Assembly (NCBI RefSeq): GCF_004117055.1
Contig: NZ_CP026363.1
Coordinates: 4,301,001-4,365,000 of the forward strand
Length of the DNA stretch: 64,000 nucleotides
Direction of reading: 5' to 3'
Source: Brevibacillus agri
GTDB taxonomy: Bacteria > Bacillota > Bacilli > Brevibacillales > Brevibacillaceae
Shown piece by piece: positions 43,217-51,842 of this stretch; within the stretch, counting starts at the first letter, position 1, and each line of letters opens with the position of its first letter. A model generated the notes under the pieces. It saw nothing but the letters and a program-made list of their open reading frames with translations. It searched no databases and was not told the origin of the DNA. Position numbers and translations under genes: made by a program.

Positions 43217-43265
43217 AAACAGCCCGTCTGCACACGTAAAATTCAGCGTGCCAGACGGGCTGTTT
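43217..43265 (-). terminator. Terminator after the ABC exporter genes
   Basis: AAACAGCCCGTCTG pairs with CAGACGGGCTGTTT. Confidence 0.75.
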
Positions 43266-43268
43266 CGA

Positions 43269-45113
43269 TCAGGACGAAGCAGCGTGCAAGTTTTTGAACT
43301 GATTGTAAAACAACTGGTAGTATACCCCTTTTTGCGCGATCAGGTCGTCGTGGCTGCCTTTTTCCACGATCTCGCCGCTGTCCACGACCATGATCGCGTC
43401 GGCGTCGCGGATCGTGCCGAGCCTGTGCGCGATCACAAAGCTCGTGCGCCCTTCCATGATCGTCGCGAGCGTATCCTGAATAATCAGCTCTGTCCGCGTG
43501 TCTATGCTGCTCGTCGCCTCGTCGAGAATCAGAAGCGACGGCCGGGCGAGGATGACGCGGGCAATCGCCAAAAGCTGGCGCTGCCCCTGGCTCAAATTGC
43601 CGCCGTTTTCGGTCAGTTGCGTATCGTAGCGCTTGGGCAGCCGATTGATGAACACATCGGCATGCGCCATTTTCGCGGCCGCCTCGACCTCGGCGTCTGT
43701 CGCGTCAGGCTTGCCGTACATGATGTTTTCCTTGATCGTCCCGGAAAACAGGTACGTGTCCTGCAAAACGAAACCGAAGCTTCTGCGCAGGCTGTCCCGC
43801 GAGTATTCGCGGATGTCTTTGCCGTCGAGGTAGATCGTCCCTTCCGTCACATCGTAAAAGCGCGTCAGCAAATTGACGACGGTCGTCTTGCCCGCACCCG
43901 TCGGACCGACCAGAGCAGTCGTGCTTCCCGCCTGTGCCTCGAAGCTGACGTTTTTCAAAATCGGCTGGTCGGGGCGATACCCGAAGCTCACCCGGTCGAA
44001 TACGACGTGCCCTTTTGGCTCTCTGAGCACAGCGGCGTCCGGGGAATCGAGCGGCTCCTCCCGTTCGTCCAGCACCTCGAACACCCGCTCCGCGCCCGCT
44101 ACGCCGGACTGCAGCACGTTGAAAATGTTGGCGAGATCGTTCAGCGGGCGGACAAACTGCCGCGAATAGCTGAGGAAGCTGGCGATCACCCCGACGGTAA
44201 TCATCCCTTTCACCGCCAGTATCCCCCCGACAATCGCCACCATCGCAAAGCCAAGGTTGTTAATCACGTTCATGATCGGCATCAAAAAGCCCGACCAGAT
44301 TTGCGCCTTCATCCCGACCTTGCACAGTCTGTCGTTGATCGCGGCAAAGTCGGCAATCGCCTTTTCCTCGTGGTTGAACGCCTTGACGACCTGAATCCCG
44401 GAAATCGCCTCTTCAATGTGGCCGTTCAGCTTGCCCAGCTCGATCTGCTGATTTTTGAACAGCACACTGGTTCGCTTCGCAATCGTGCGGGTGAGCAAAA
44501 AGACGAGCGGCACCGTAATCAGGCAGGCGAGCGTGAGAATCGGCGAAAGCACGAGCATCATCACCAGCGACCCGGCGAGCACGATCACCCCGGACATGAG
44601 CTGTGTCGTCGACTGCGAGATGGAGTTGCTGACGTTGTCGATATCGTTGGTCAGGCGGCTCATCAGTTCGCCGTGCGTGCGCGAGTCGAAAAAGGCAATC
44701 GGTAGCTTTTGCAGCTTTTCGAACAAAGCTTGCCGCATGTTGGTCACGATTCGCTGCGTGATGCCGGCGATCATCCAGCCCTGCAAAAACGTCAAGGCTC
44801 CGTCCACGATGTACGAGCCGAGCAAAGCGAGAATGATGATCGACAAAAAGCTGAACGCCTCTGCCCCGCCTGTCATCGCGTCGATGGCCTTCCCGATCAG
44901 GTACGGAGCCGAGAGCATCAGCAAACCATCGACGAGCACGATGGCGAACACGAGCGGCAGCCATCGTTTTTCCCGCCCGAACGCTTGCCACAGTCTTTTT
45001 ATGGTCGCCGAAAAGTTTTTCGGCTTGCTCACCGGCACGCGCGCGCCCCCATGGCCGAAGCCGCGGCCCGGACGGGGAGGAAAAAACGGCTGTTCCTTTT
45101 GCTCCTGGCTCAT
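43269..45113 (-). CDS. ABC exporter half-transporter, catalytic subunit (BmrD/YheH-like)
   Basis: A 614-residue type IV ABC exporter: a Pro/Gly-rich N-terminal tail, six-helix membrane domain (about 50-345), and nucleotide-binding domain with Walker A GPTGAGKTT, signature LSQGQ and Walker B LLILDEATSSID with the catalytic glutamate. The start at 45113 follows AAGGAGG, one base after the upstream subunit's stop. Forms a heterodimer with that subunit for multidrug or lipid export. Confidence 0.92.
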   Translation of the reverse strand: MSQEQKEQPFFPPRPGRGFGHGGARVPVSKPKNFSATIKRLWQAFGREKRWLPLVFAIVLVDGLLMLSAPYLIGKAIDAMTGGAEAFSFLSIIILALLGSYIVDGALTFLQGWMIAGITQRIVTNMRQALFEKLQKLPIAFFDSRTHGELMSRLTNDIDNVSNSISQSTTQLMSGVIVLAGSLVMMLVLSPILTLACLITVPLVFLLTRTIAKRTSVLFKNQQIELGKLNGHIEEAISGIQVVKAFNHEEKAIADFAAINDRLCKVGMKAQIWSGFLMPIMNVINNLGFAMVAIVGGILAVKGMITVGVIASFLSYSRQFVRPLNDLANIFNVLQSGVAGAERVFEVLDEREEPLDSPDAAVLREPKGHVVFDRVSFGYRPDQPILKNVSFEAQAGSTTALVGPTGAGKTTVVNLLTRFYDVTEGTIYLDGKDIREYSRDSLRRSFGFVLQDTYLFSGTIKENIMYGKPDATDAEVEAAAKMAHADVFINRLPKRYDTQLTENGGNLSQGQRQLLAIARVILARPSLLILDEATSSIDTRTELIIQDTLATIMEGRTSFVIAHRLGTIRDADAIMVVDSGEIVEKGSHDDLIAQKGVYYQLFYNQFKNLHAASS

Positions 45114-45114
45114 C

Positions 45115-46851
45115 CTAGCTCGCCTCCTTGCCGATTTGCGACGTAAAGATTTCCTGGTAGACCCGGCACGTAGCCAGCAGCGTTTCATGCGTGCCGATTC
45201 CGGCGACCTCTCCGTTGTCGAGCACGACAATCTTGTCGGCATCCATGACAGAGGTGATCCGCTGCGCGATCAGGATGCAGGTCAGCCCTTTTGCGTACGT
45301 TTGCAGCGCTTCCTTGATCTTGCTCTCCGTCGCCACGTCAACCGCGCTCGTGCTGTCGTCGAGAATGAGAATCTCCGGCTTTTTCACCAACGCCCTGGCG
45401 ATGGAGATGCGCTGTTTCTGCCCGCCGGAAAAGTTGACTCCGCCTTGGCCGACGCGCGTCTGGTAGCCTTCCGGCGTCGCCGCAATGAACTCGTGGGCCT
45501 GCGCCATCCGGGCCGCTGCTTCCACTTCCTCCTCCGTGGCATCCTCCTTGCCCCAGCGGATGTTTTCCAGCACCGTTCCCGTAAACAGCGTCGTCTTTTG
45601 CGGGACGATCGCCATTTTTTCACGCAGCTTGGCCGGGTCCACCTCGCGGACATCTTGCCCGTTTACGCGAATCGTCCCTGCCGTCACATCGTAAAAGCGC
45701 GGAATCAGGCTGACGAGGCTGCTTTTCCCCGCCCCGGTCGAACCGATGATTCCCACTGTCTCTCCTGGCAGGCACGAAAACGAAATCTGCTTCAACACAG
45801 GCTGTCCACCTTCGCCATCGTACGAAAAGCTGACCTGTTCAAAGTCAATCCGGCCTTTTTCTTCCCCCGGCTCCTGTCCATGCGCCGCGTCCTCTTTCCA
45901 GCTCATCCGGTTTTCCTCGGCGAAAACTTCTCCGATCCGGCCAGCCGAAGCCTTGGCCCGCACGAACATGTTGAAAACCAGGGAAATCATCATCAGCGAA
46001 AACAAAATTTGCGTCATGTAGTTGGTGAACGCAATAATGTGGCCGACCTGGATATTGCCTTGCTCCACGCCAAGCCCGCCCATCCAGAGCACGGCCACAA
46101 TCCCGAGGTTGACCGTCAGCATGATCGCCGGGCTGAACACGGACATGACGCGCGTGGCAGACAGCGACTTCTCTTGCAACTCTTCGTTTGCCCGCGTGAA
46201 TTTGCCGACCTCGAAGTCAAAGCGGTTGAACGCCTTGACGACTCGCACCCCTGACAAATATTCGCGCATCGCTCCGTTGACGCGGTCCAATGCTTGTTGC
46301 ACCTTGAGGAAAAACGGAAAGCCGATTTTCAGATTCAAAAAGATCAACAAGCCGACAATCGGCACGACGACAGCGAGCACGACAGCCAACTCCGCATTCA
46401 ACTGCGTCGCCATGAACAGTCCCCCGATGCACACCAGCGGCGCTTTGACGAAAATGCGCATCATCCCGTTGACGAACACCTGCACCTGGTTGACGTCATT
46501 GGTCAGGCGGGTGACGAGCGACGCCCGGTCGAACTTGTTGAGACTGTCAAACGACAAGGACTGCACCTTGGAAAACAAATCGGACCGCAACTGCGCTCCG
46601 AAGTTTTGCGACACATAAGTGGCTAGCACGTTGCGCATGGAGGCGGCGACAGCGCCCAGCGCCGTAATCAAGAGCATCAGTCCCCCGGTTTTCAGCACGT
46701 AATCCATGTCGCGCTGCGCCACTCCGATGTCGATAATCCGCGACATGATCGTCGGCTGCAACAAATCGCACAACGCCTCCACCATCAAAAAGATCATGGA
46801 GATGCTCGCGAGCACGCCGTACTTCTTTATGTATTTTTGATAAAACCGCAT
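45115..46851 (-). CDS. ABC exporter half-transporter, degenerate-site subunit (BmrC/YheI-like)
   Basis: A 578-residue type IV ABC exporter: six helices (about 15-310), Walker A GSTGAGKSS, signature FSGGQKQR. Walker B reads ILILDDSTSAVD, so the catalytic glutamate is an aspartate. This is the usual sign of the degenerate site in heterodimeric exporters such as BmrCD. First gene of the two-gene operon. Confidence 0.92.
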   Translation of the reverse strand: MRFYQKYIKKYGVLASISMIFLMVEALCDLLQPTIMSRIIDIGVAQRDMDYVLKTGGLMLLITALGAVAASMRNVLATYVSQNFGAQLRSDLFSKVQSLSFDSLNKFDRASLVTRLTNDVNQVQVFVNGMMRIFVKAPLVCIGGLFMATQLNAELAVVLAVVVPIVGLLIFLNLKIGFPFFLKVQQALDRVNGAMREYLSGVRVVKAFNRFDFEVGKFTRANEELQEKSLSATRVMSVFSPAIMLTVNLGIVAVLWMGGLGVEQGNIQVGHIIAFTNYMTQILFSLMMISLVFNMFVRAKASAGRIGEVFAEENRMSWKEDAAHGQEPGEEKGRIDFEQVSFSYDGEGGQPVLKQISFSCLPGETVGIIGSTGAGKSSLVSLIPRFYDVTAGTIRVNGQDVREVDPAKLREKMAIVPQKTTLFTGTVLENIRWGKEDATEEEVEAAARMAQAHEFIAATPEGYQTRVGQGGVNFSGGQKQRISIARALVKKPEILILDDSTSAVDVATESKIKEALQTYAKGLTCILIAQRITSVMDADKIVVLDNGEVAGIGTHETLLATCRVYQEIFTSQIGKEAS

Positions 46852-46997
46852 TTGTTCACCTCATCCCTCGCCTCTTTTGCTATACGTGAAACTTCTATGT
46901 TCCACGATACCTGTTGGCATAAAAAATGTCACGGGGGGAGTTGCGGCAAAAAAGCAGTTCGGTGCAGAAGCAAAGCGTGGCTCGCGATGTTTTCACG

Positions 46998-47417
46998 CTA
47001 ATCGTGCGGCCCCATTTGCTGGCTGACTTCAACCTGCGTGATGCGCCAAGCCGCAAATGCGCTTTTGTGCAGCGCAAACACCAGCGTCCCGCCGTAGATT
47101 TGCCGCACGGTACGATTCGGGTTGTACTCGATCGCCAGAAACCGCGCGACGACTTGGCGCTCGTCCGCCGAGACGAAATGCTCGCTGAGCGTTACTTCCG
47201 GCTCGCCCAACTGCTTCGTTTGCGCAAACTGAAAAAAGCCAGCGATTTTGCCCGCATCCGCCTGGTCAAGCGCCAGCTCGCCCGCTCTGCCTGCGCGCAC
47301 AGCTTCCAGCGCGTCTTCGACTGTTTGGATCGGCGTTGCCAGCCCCAGCGTCAGCCAAAACGTAAAGGCCAAAACGGCCAGCAGCAAACCGCTTATGCGT
47401 ATGATTCGCTTTCTCAC
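46998..47417 (-). CDS. Hypothetical membrane-anchored protein
   Basis: About 139 residues with one N-terminal helix (ISGLLLAVLAFTFWLTLGLA) and a soluble extracytoplasmic domain ending WRITQVEVSQQMGPHD. The GTG start at 47417 is preferred because GAGGGG lies six bases before it; an ATG at 47456 gives 13 extra residues. The domain looks like a small NTF2-like or DUF4829-like fold, but this is uncertain. Confidence 0.6.
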   Translation of the reverse strand: MRKRIIRISGLLLAVLAFTFWLTLGLATPIQTVEDALEAVRAGRAGELALDQADAGKIAGFFQFAQTKQLGEPEVTLSEHFVSADERQVVARFLAIEYNPNRTVRQIYGGTLVFALHKSAFAAWRITQVEVSQQMGPHD

Positions 47418-47465
47418 GCTCTTCCCCTCGCTTCCCGATACATCTCTTTCCATCATAACGACAAA

Positions 47466-47505
47466 CAGGCAGCAACGAACACCTTTTCCTGTTCGTTGCT
47501 GCCTG
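47466..47505. terminator. Long perfect hairpin
   Basis: A 16-bp perfect stem CAGGCAGCAACGAACA/TGTTCGTTGCTGCCTG with an 8-nt loop, between the hypothetical gene and the IclR gene. The T runs are weak, so it could be a terminator or another structural signal. Confidence 0.5.
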
Positions 47506-47610
47506 AATTGTGTTTCTTCTATAGCTGCTATGCAAATGCGCTGCCTCCCTCACCTCCTTTAAAAGCGTTGTGCGATTTTGCTAGATTCCATGCGAGATAG
47601 CGTGGTGCGG

Positions 47611-47646
47611 GTTTGGCGGATTTGGCGGATTTGGCGGATTTTGCGA
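47611..47646. repeat. Short tandem repeat TTTGGCGGA
   Basis: Three to four consecutive 9-bp units, then decayed relatives (TTTTGCGA, TTTCGCGG). It lies in the gene-free stretch 47506-47731 after the IclR gene, which otherwise shows nothing. Confidence 0.7.
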
Positions 47647-47731
47647 TTTTCGCGGGTTTCGCGGTTTCGCCGTTTTAGGAGTTTCCGCTAGTTTCTACTC
47701 GCTTTTGTCCGTTTTCACCCGTTTTCCCCGT

Positions 47732-48499
47732 CTACACGTAGCTGAGGTTGTATTTGTCCAGGTAATGCTGGACTTCACGCTGCCCCTCCTGCAGCGCAGA
47801 CAGCATCGTCAGCAACCGCTCGCCCTCCGGAGTGCGGCTGACAGGTCCGGCAATGGTCATCGAGCCGACGATTTCCCGCCGCTTGTTGAACAGCGGAACG
47901 GACAGCCCGAACACCTCGTCGGCGAACTCGCCCGCGCTGAAGCACCAGCCGCGCTTTTTGATCTCGTCCAGCTTCTTGTACAGGCTCTCTTTTTCCACGA
48001 CGGTGTGTGCCGTGAGCGCCGTCAAGCCTCTGGCGATCACATGCTCCTGAACGTCGCGCGGCAAGTACGCCATAATAACCGTATTGGACGCCCCCGCATG
48101 CAACGGCGTCCGACTGCCGACCGACACGGAAAACTTGATGCTCTGCGAGCTTTCCGCCATCTCCACGTGCACGCACTCCAACTGATCGAGCCAGGTCAAA
48201 AAGATCGTTTCGCCCGTCTGCTCGGAAACGTTTCTCATGATCGGGTAAATGTACTCCGAGATGCCCAGCTTGTCTTCCACAAGCTGTCCGAACTCCCACA
48301 GCTTCATGCCCAGCTCGTACTTTTTCGTCTCGTGGTCCTGAATCAAATACCCCTTTTGCTCGAACGTAGCCAAAATGCGGTAGACGGTCGTATGGTTGAT
48401 CCCCAATTCCTTGGCTAGCTCGCGCACTCCCCAGGAAGTTCGTTCTTTTGTAAACAGTTCCAACAGCTCCAACGATTTTTCCAACGTTTTTAATGTCAT
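47732..48499 (-). CDS. IclR-family transcriptional regulator
   Basis: A 255-residue regulator: N-terminal winged helix (about 1-65, WGVRELAKELGINHTTVYRIL) and a C-terminal effector domain (about 75-250, ending with the family's SVPLFNKRREIVGSMTIAGP). AGGAGG precedes the ATG. A perfect palindrome covers the ribosome-site region, so autorepression is likely. The target catabolic genes are not adjacent. Confidence 0.9.
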   Translation of the reverse strand: MTLKTLEKSLELLELFTKERTSWGVRELAKELGINHTTVYRILATFEQKGYLIQDHETKKYELGMKLWEFGQLVEDKLGISEYIYPIMRNVSEQTGETIFLTWLDQLECVHVEMAESSQSIKFSVSVGSRTPLHAGASNTVIMAYLPRDVQEHVIARGLTALTAHTVVEKESLYKKLDEIKKRGWCFSAGEFADEVFGLSVPLFNKRREIVGSMTIAGPVSRTPEGERLLTMLSALQEGQREVQHYLDKYNLSYV

Positions 48500-48511
48500 G
48501 GCCCAACCTCC

Positions 48512-48530
48512 TGGTTCTATAATAGAACCA
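48512..48530. promoter_or_regulatory. IclR-type operator
   Basis: Perfect 19-bp palindrome TGGTTCTATAATAGAACCA, 12 bp upstream of the IclR start and overlapping its ribosome site. Confidence 0.7.
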
Positions 48531-48683
48531 CCGTTTCTTTTATATACACATTATAAGGGAGGGTGTTTTTTATTTTCAATCAATTTTTAAAACTCCAAAT
48601 TCAATAAAATAATCCTGCTCGGACAAAACATCGACGGCGCACGTCCAGGAGACGCGCTTGCTTTTTTCTCCCAATCCGCTATA

Positions 48684-48718
48684 TTAGGTAATAACTAAAA
48701 ACATTAGGCAATACCTAA
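48684..48718. promoter_or_regulatory. Tandem operators upstream of the XRE-def genes
   Basis: TTAGGTAATAACTAA (48684-48698) and TTAGGCAATACCTAA (48704-48718), 20 bp apart (two helical turns), each with TTAGG/CCTAA-like arms. Likely bound by the XRE protein encoded just downstream. Confidence 0.55.
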
Positions 48719-48760
48719 CACATTCGTTTTTTGGCAAGTCGAGAGGGGGAACGGGAAGGC

Positions 48761-49003
48761 ATGCTTGTCTGGATGTTGCGAAAAGTAATGGCGGACAGAG
48801 GCATCTGGTCCGGGGCGGCGCTCGCCCGGTTGCTGAAAGAAAAGGCAGGCTATGAACTCTCGGCTCCGTCGATCAGCGCGCTGCTCAACGGCCAGCCGAA
48901 GCAAATGAAAGCCGACACGCTGGATGCTTTGTGCACGGCGCTGGAATGCACGCCGAACGATCTGTGGGTGCACACCCCGCCCTCGCAAAACGAAGGGGCG
49001 TAA
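48761..49003 (+). CDS. XRE-family DNA-binding protein
   Basis: An 80-residue Cro/C1-type helix-turn-helix protein (HTH_26-like): SGAALARLLKEKAGYELSAP then SISALLNG, TLDALCTALECTPNDLW. The start at 48761 follows GGGAAGG. It is 25 bp upstream of def in the same orientation, so the two are co-transcribed. Confidence 0.85.
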   Translation: MLVWMLRKVMADRGIWSGAALARLLKEKAGYELSAPSISALLNGQPKQMKADTLDALCTALECTPNDLWVHTPPSQNEGA

Positions 49004-49028
49004 TTCATTTTTTGGAGGTAGAAGGCAG

Positions 49029-49547
49029 ATGGCAGTAAAAACAATCCTCCCTTTCGGAGATCCGATTTTACGCAAAACCGCAAAGCCCGTCACCGAGTTC
49101 AATGACAGGCTGGGAAAGCTTCTGGACGATATGACGGAGACTCTTTACGCCAAGGAAGGCCGGGCTGGGCTGGCCGCGCCGCAAGTCGGCTTTTTAAGGC
49201 GCGTGATCGTCATGGATTGCGGAGACGGGCTGATCGAGCTGATTAACCCGGAAATTTTGGAGCTGGACGGCGAGCAGATCGGGCCGGAAGCGTGCCTGTC
49301 TTTTCCCGGCTACTCGGGCATCGTGAAGCGCGCCCAGTACGTGAAAATCCAGAGCGCAAACCGGGCGGGCGAGACGTTCACGCTGGAGGGCGAAGGTTTT
49401 TTGGCGCGCTGTATCCAGCATGAGATCGACCATTTGAACGGCGTGCTGTTCGTGGACCGGATCGACGGGGACAAGCTGTACCACGACCAGACGAAGCGCA
49501 AAGTGAACCTCATGGACGTTTGGCAGTTGACGAAAAAGCAAGGGTAA
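49029..49547 (+). CDS. def: Peptide deformylase
   Basis: A 172-residue metalloenzyme that removes the N-formyl group from nascent proteins. All three motifs are present: GLAAPQVG (GxGLAAPQ box, first Gly replaced by Arg in GRAGLAAPQ), EACLSFPG, and QHEIDHLNG with the metal histidines and catalytic glutamate. GGAGG lies upstream of the ATG at 49029. Pairing with an XRE regulator is unusual for a housekeeping def and suggests an accessory or regulated copy. Confidence 0.93.
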   Translation: MAVKTILPFGDPILRKTAKPVTEFNDRLGKLLDDMTETLYAKEGRAGLAAPQVGFLRRVIVMDCGDGLIELINPEILELDGEQIGPEACLSFPGYSGIVKRAQYVKIQSANRAGETFTLEGEGFLARCIQHEIDHLNGVLFVDRIDGDKLYHDQTKRKVNLMDVWQLTKKQG

Positions 49548-49570
49548 ACGGCACGGATGAACAAAACGCC

Positions 49571-49605
49571 AAAAAATCCACCTGACGATGCGAGGTGGAT
49601 TTTTT
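49571..49605 (+). terminator. Terminator after def
   Basis: AAAAAATCCACCT pairs with AGGTGGATTTTTT. Confidence 0.85.
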
Positions 49606-49698
49606 GCATATGGGAAAGTTTGTCCTGATGGCCGAGGATTTCTGCGATGACGAGCACTACATACACGCTGCAGCTAATTCCAGCCGATTTCTGCGCAG

Positions 49699-50661
49699 TC
49701 ATACGCCCCATCGGAAATGGATAGTGCTACACCCGCTCTGAAGCCAACCGCATTCCTTCGACACGACGCCGCTGATAATGTAAACAGGTACGAATCCCTC
49801 ACCTATCTCAATTCGTCTGGCAATGTTTGCAAGCTCCCACTTTTTTAGTAGCTTTGCCGCCTCTTTCATGCTGACCATTGCGTTATAAGCCAATTCATGG
49901 ACGGTCAATTGGCCATTCCGATGTGTAGCCACCTGAAGTCCGATTCGCTCAATCTGCTCCGCTTCCTCCCTCGCCTGTATAGAGTAGAAAGTTCTGTAGG
50001 CTGCGCAGACCGCCCCAATCCCTCCATAAAAGATAAAATGGCTCCAATTCATGAATGCGTAACCGGCCAGAAAAGAATAAAGAAAGGCATAACAGCATGT
50101 CTGCATCAATTGCTCCTTTACCCGTTTGAGCTGCGCGAGCGGATTATAGTTGGGTTCCCGCAAGTACACCATTGATTCAGCGGTGACATTCGGAAACAAG
50201 TACATCACGGTCCCATCATTCCCGTAGGACGTCGATACGAGATTGGCCTTGTGCCATCGATCGGCCATCCGCTGAATGGACGACAGGCTCTCGTCGGTAA
50301 ATTCTGCGATTTCTTGTGGATAGAGAACACCTTGATTGTCCATGACATACCCCAAGACATCGTGCTCGGTTTTCCGTACATAATTTCGGTAAGTCAAATA
50401 AACAACATGAAATATTTGGATAACCGCAAACACGTTGACGAAGAGTGCCCCTGTCATAAACTCCTCTGAAAGGATGGTCTGTTTATCAAGCAGCCAGAGG
50501 GGAGCAATGATTGTCACGAGAATGAAACCGGTGACCTTCAGCCACTTTTTCCATATTTTCTGCTCCTTCTCATCCGCTTCTGTTTCGTCAGCCTTTCCAC
50601 AATACTCTCCATCACTTGGCAACCAATTCTCGTAGATGAGCGGTGCCAAGTGATATACCAC
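49699..50661 (-). CDS. Membrane protein with two TM-pair/winged-helix modules
   Basis: A 320-residue AT-rich gene. Helix pair 1 at about 42-58 and 70-90, followed by a winged-helix-like domain at 100-158 (DVLGYVMDNQGVLYPQEIAEF, SLSSIQRMADRW, VMYLFPNV). Helix pair 2 at about 188-204 and 207-226, followed by a second such domain at 238-298 (GLQVATHRNGQLTVHELAYN, EAAKLLKKWEL, VPVYIISG). The GTG start at 50661 is weak. The upstream frame suggests it was originally one gene with the fragment at 50662-51027. Function unknown. Confidence 0.65.
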   Translation of the reverse strand: MVYHLAPLIYENWLPSDGEYCGKADETEADEKEQKIWKKWLKVTGFILVTIIAPLWLLDKQTILSEEFMTGALFVNVFAVIQIFHVVYLTYRNYVRKTEHDVLGYVMDNQGVLYPQEIAEFTDESLSSIQRMADRWHKANLVSTSYGNDGTVMYLFPNVTAESMVYLREPNYNPLAQLKRVKEQLMQTCCYAFLYSFLAGYAFMNWSHFIFYGGIGAVCAAYRTFYSIQAREEAEQIERIGLQVATHRNGQLTVHELAYNAMVSMKEAAKLLKKWELANIARRIEIGEGFVPVYIISGVVSKECGWLQSGCSTIHFRWGV

Positions 50662-51027
50662 AGCCTCACCAACGGAGTTGAACTGCTAACGACTTGCTTT
50701 TTCTCAAATTCCTTCAAGATTCGCTCACATTCTGATAGCTTCAGGGAAGTATCCAATGCCAGTACCGTGTTCGAGGGCAATCTGTATCACACGGCTATGA
50801 TAAAAACGGTCCTGACTTTTTTTCGCAAGCACTTTTTCAATCAGCAGGCTCGCCATGTAAATCAGGGAGAGAGCTGCCAAAAGTACACCTATAATGCTCC
50901 TATTGTCCATAATGAGATATAAAGTAGAAAAAAATGGCTGTTGCATTAGCAAACCAGTAATTAGCAAACACGATAGAAGAAAACTGCCACATATTACAAT
51001 TATCATCGCACCGCCTAAGTACCTCAT
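50662..51027 (-). pseudogene. Frameshifted TM-pair/winged-helix module gene
   Basis: GGGGGTGAG precedes the ATG at 51027. Helices at about residues 5-28 and 47-65, then a winged-helix start (SRVIQIALEHG). The open frame ends at 50725, but the module continues in the next frame (VLALDTSLKLSECERILKEF, EKKQVV) and then, after a second shift near 50674-50682, runs in frame with the 49699-50661 gene (NSVGEAVVYHLAPLIYENW). The shift points are about 50759-50766 and 50674-50682. Confidence 0.55.
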
Positions 51028-51031
51028 TTGC

Positions 51032-51484
51032 TCACCCCCTATCCTCTATTTGGTCCTGCTTTAGAAATCCAGGAAAGTAATAAAGGATATCACCCGATTT
51101 CGTTACACTCAGGTCAGCATGTCCCTTTTTTTGAAGATCGTCCAAAATTTTTTGCGCTTCCTCCAGGGAGAGAGTAGATTTTGTAGCTATATCTACGACT
51201 GTAACATATCCATCATTCTCCCGGGCAATGTCCAAAACTTTTAAAATAGCAGAATCTTCTTTTGGGAAACGGATTATCTTCAGGATTTTTGCTATTTTTC
51301 CCTCCACCATCAGCCCGATCGGAAAAGCGAACGCGTAAGAGAGAATCAGGATCGAAAGCGTGTCTGAATCGAAATGCCGATAATCGTCCATTTTTTCTGG
51401 ATTCCAAAGAAATTCCTGTGTAACAATTGGCAGCAAATATTGAAACCCAAAAAACAGAAGAATGGTTAGTGCAATAATACTCAT
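51032..51484 (-). CDS. Membrane protein with one TM-pair/winged-helix module
   Basis: A 150-residue protein: helices at about 1-22 and 44-62, then a winged-helix-like domain at 78-140 (AILKVLDIARENDGYVTVVD, LSLEEAQKILDDLQKKGHA, LYYFPGF). The start at 51484 follows TGAGGGA. It lies 4 bp upstream of the next, related gene. A DNA-binding-like domain tethered to the membrane could act as a sensor, but no function is known. Confidence 0.75.
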   Translation of the reverse strand: MSIIALTILLFFGFQYLLPIVTQEFLWNPEKMDDYRHFDSDTLSILILSYAFAFPIGLMVEGKIAKILKIIRFPKEDSAILKVLDIARENDGYVTVVDIATKSTLSLEEAQKILDDLQKKGHADLSVTKSGDILYYFPGFLKQDQIEDRG

Positions 51485-51694
51485 ATCATTCCCTCAACTT
51501 TCATATTTTCCCATGCTTTTCAATTTTACACTCCAGCCTCTCTTTTCGAAATCACCTTCCCACGTATTTTTATCTAAAATGCTAACAAATAAGATGTCAT
51601 CTCGTCTGACCTAAACAAATTCCAAACAGAGTGTGAACACGAATGAATGGTCATCCCGACTGTAACGAAATACGCTGGACAGGAATTGAAAAGT
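51485..51694. other. AT-rich upstream region of the module genes
   Basis: No gene seen. It should contain the promoter of the minus-strand module operon; no clear boxes were picked out. Confidence 0.35.
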
Positions 51695-51777
51695 AAAAAA
51701 GCGAAATCACGCCCATGCGAGGCCCCTCTGGATCTCTCCCAGAGCTGGACTTGCCTTCAGACGCCTTTCGCTTTTTT
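51695..51777 (-). terminator. Long terminator-like stem after purU
   Basis: AAAAAAGCGAAA pairs with TTTCGCTTTTTT, about 60 nt apart, with an inner CTCTGG/CCAGAG hairpin. Confidence 0.5.
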
Positions 51778-51842
51778 CATGAGCCTGGGGGCAAATACCC
51801 CACAGCACTTCTTCCGTTTCCCTTTTCTTCGGCAGGCTGCCG

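Noticed and set aside
45115..46851. Aspartate in place of the catalytic glutamate as a defect
   Set aside because: This is normal for the degenerate-site subunit of heterodimeric ABC exporters and its partner has the glutamate.
47611..47646. Short tandem repeats as a CRISPR array
   Set aside because: Units are only 9 bp with no spacers, so simple-sequence repeat; no CRISPR array or cas gene was seen anywhere in the window.
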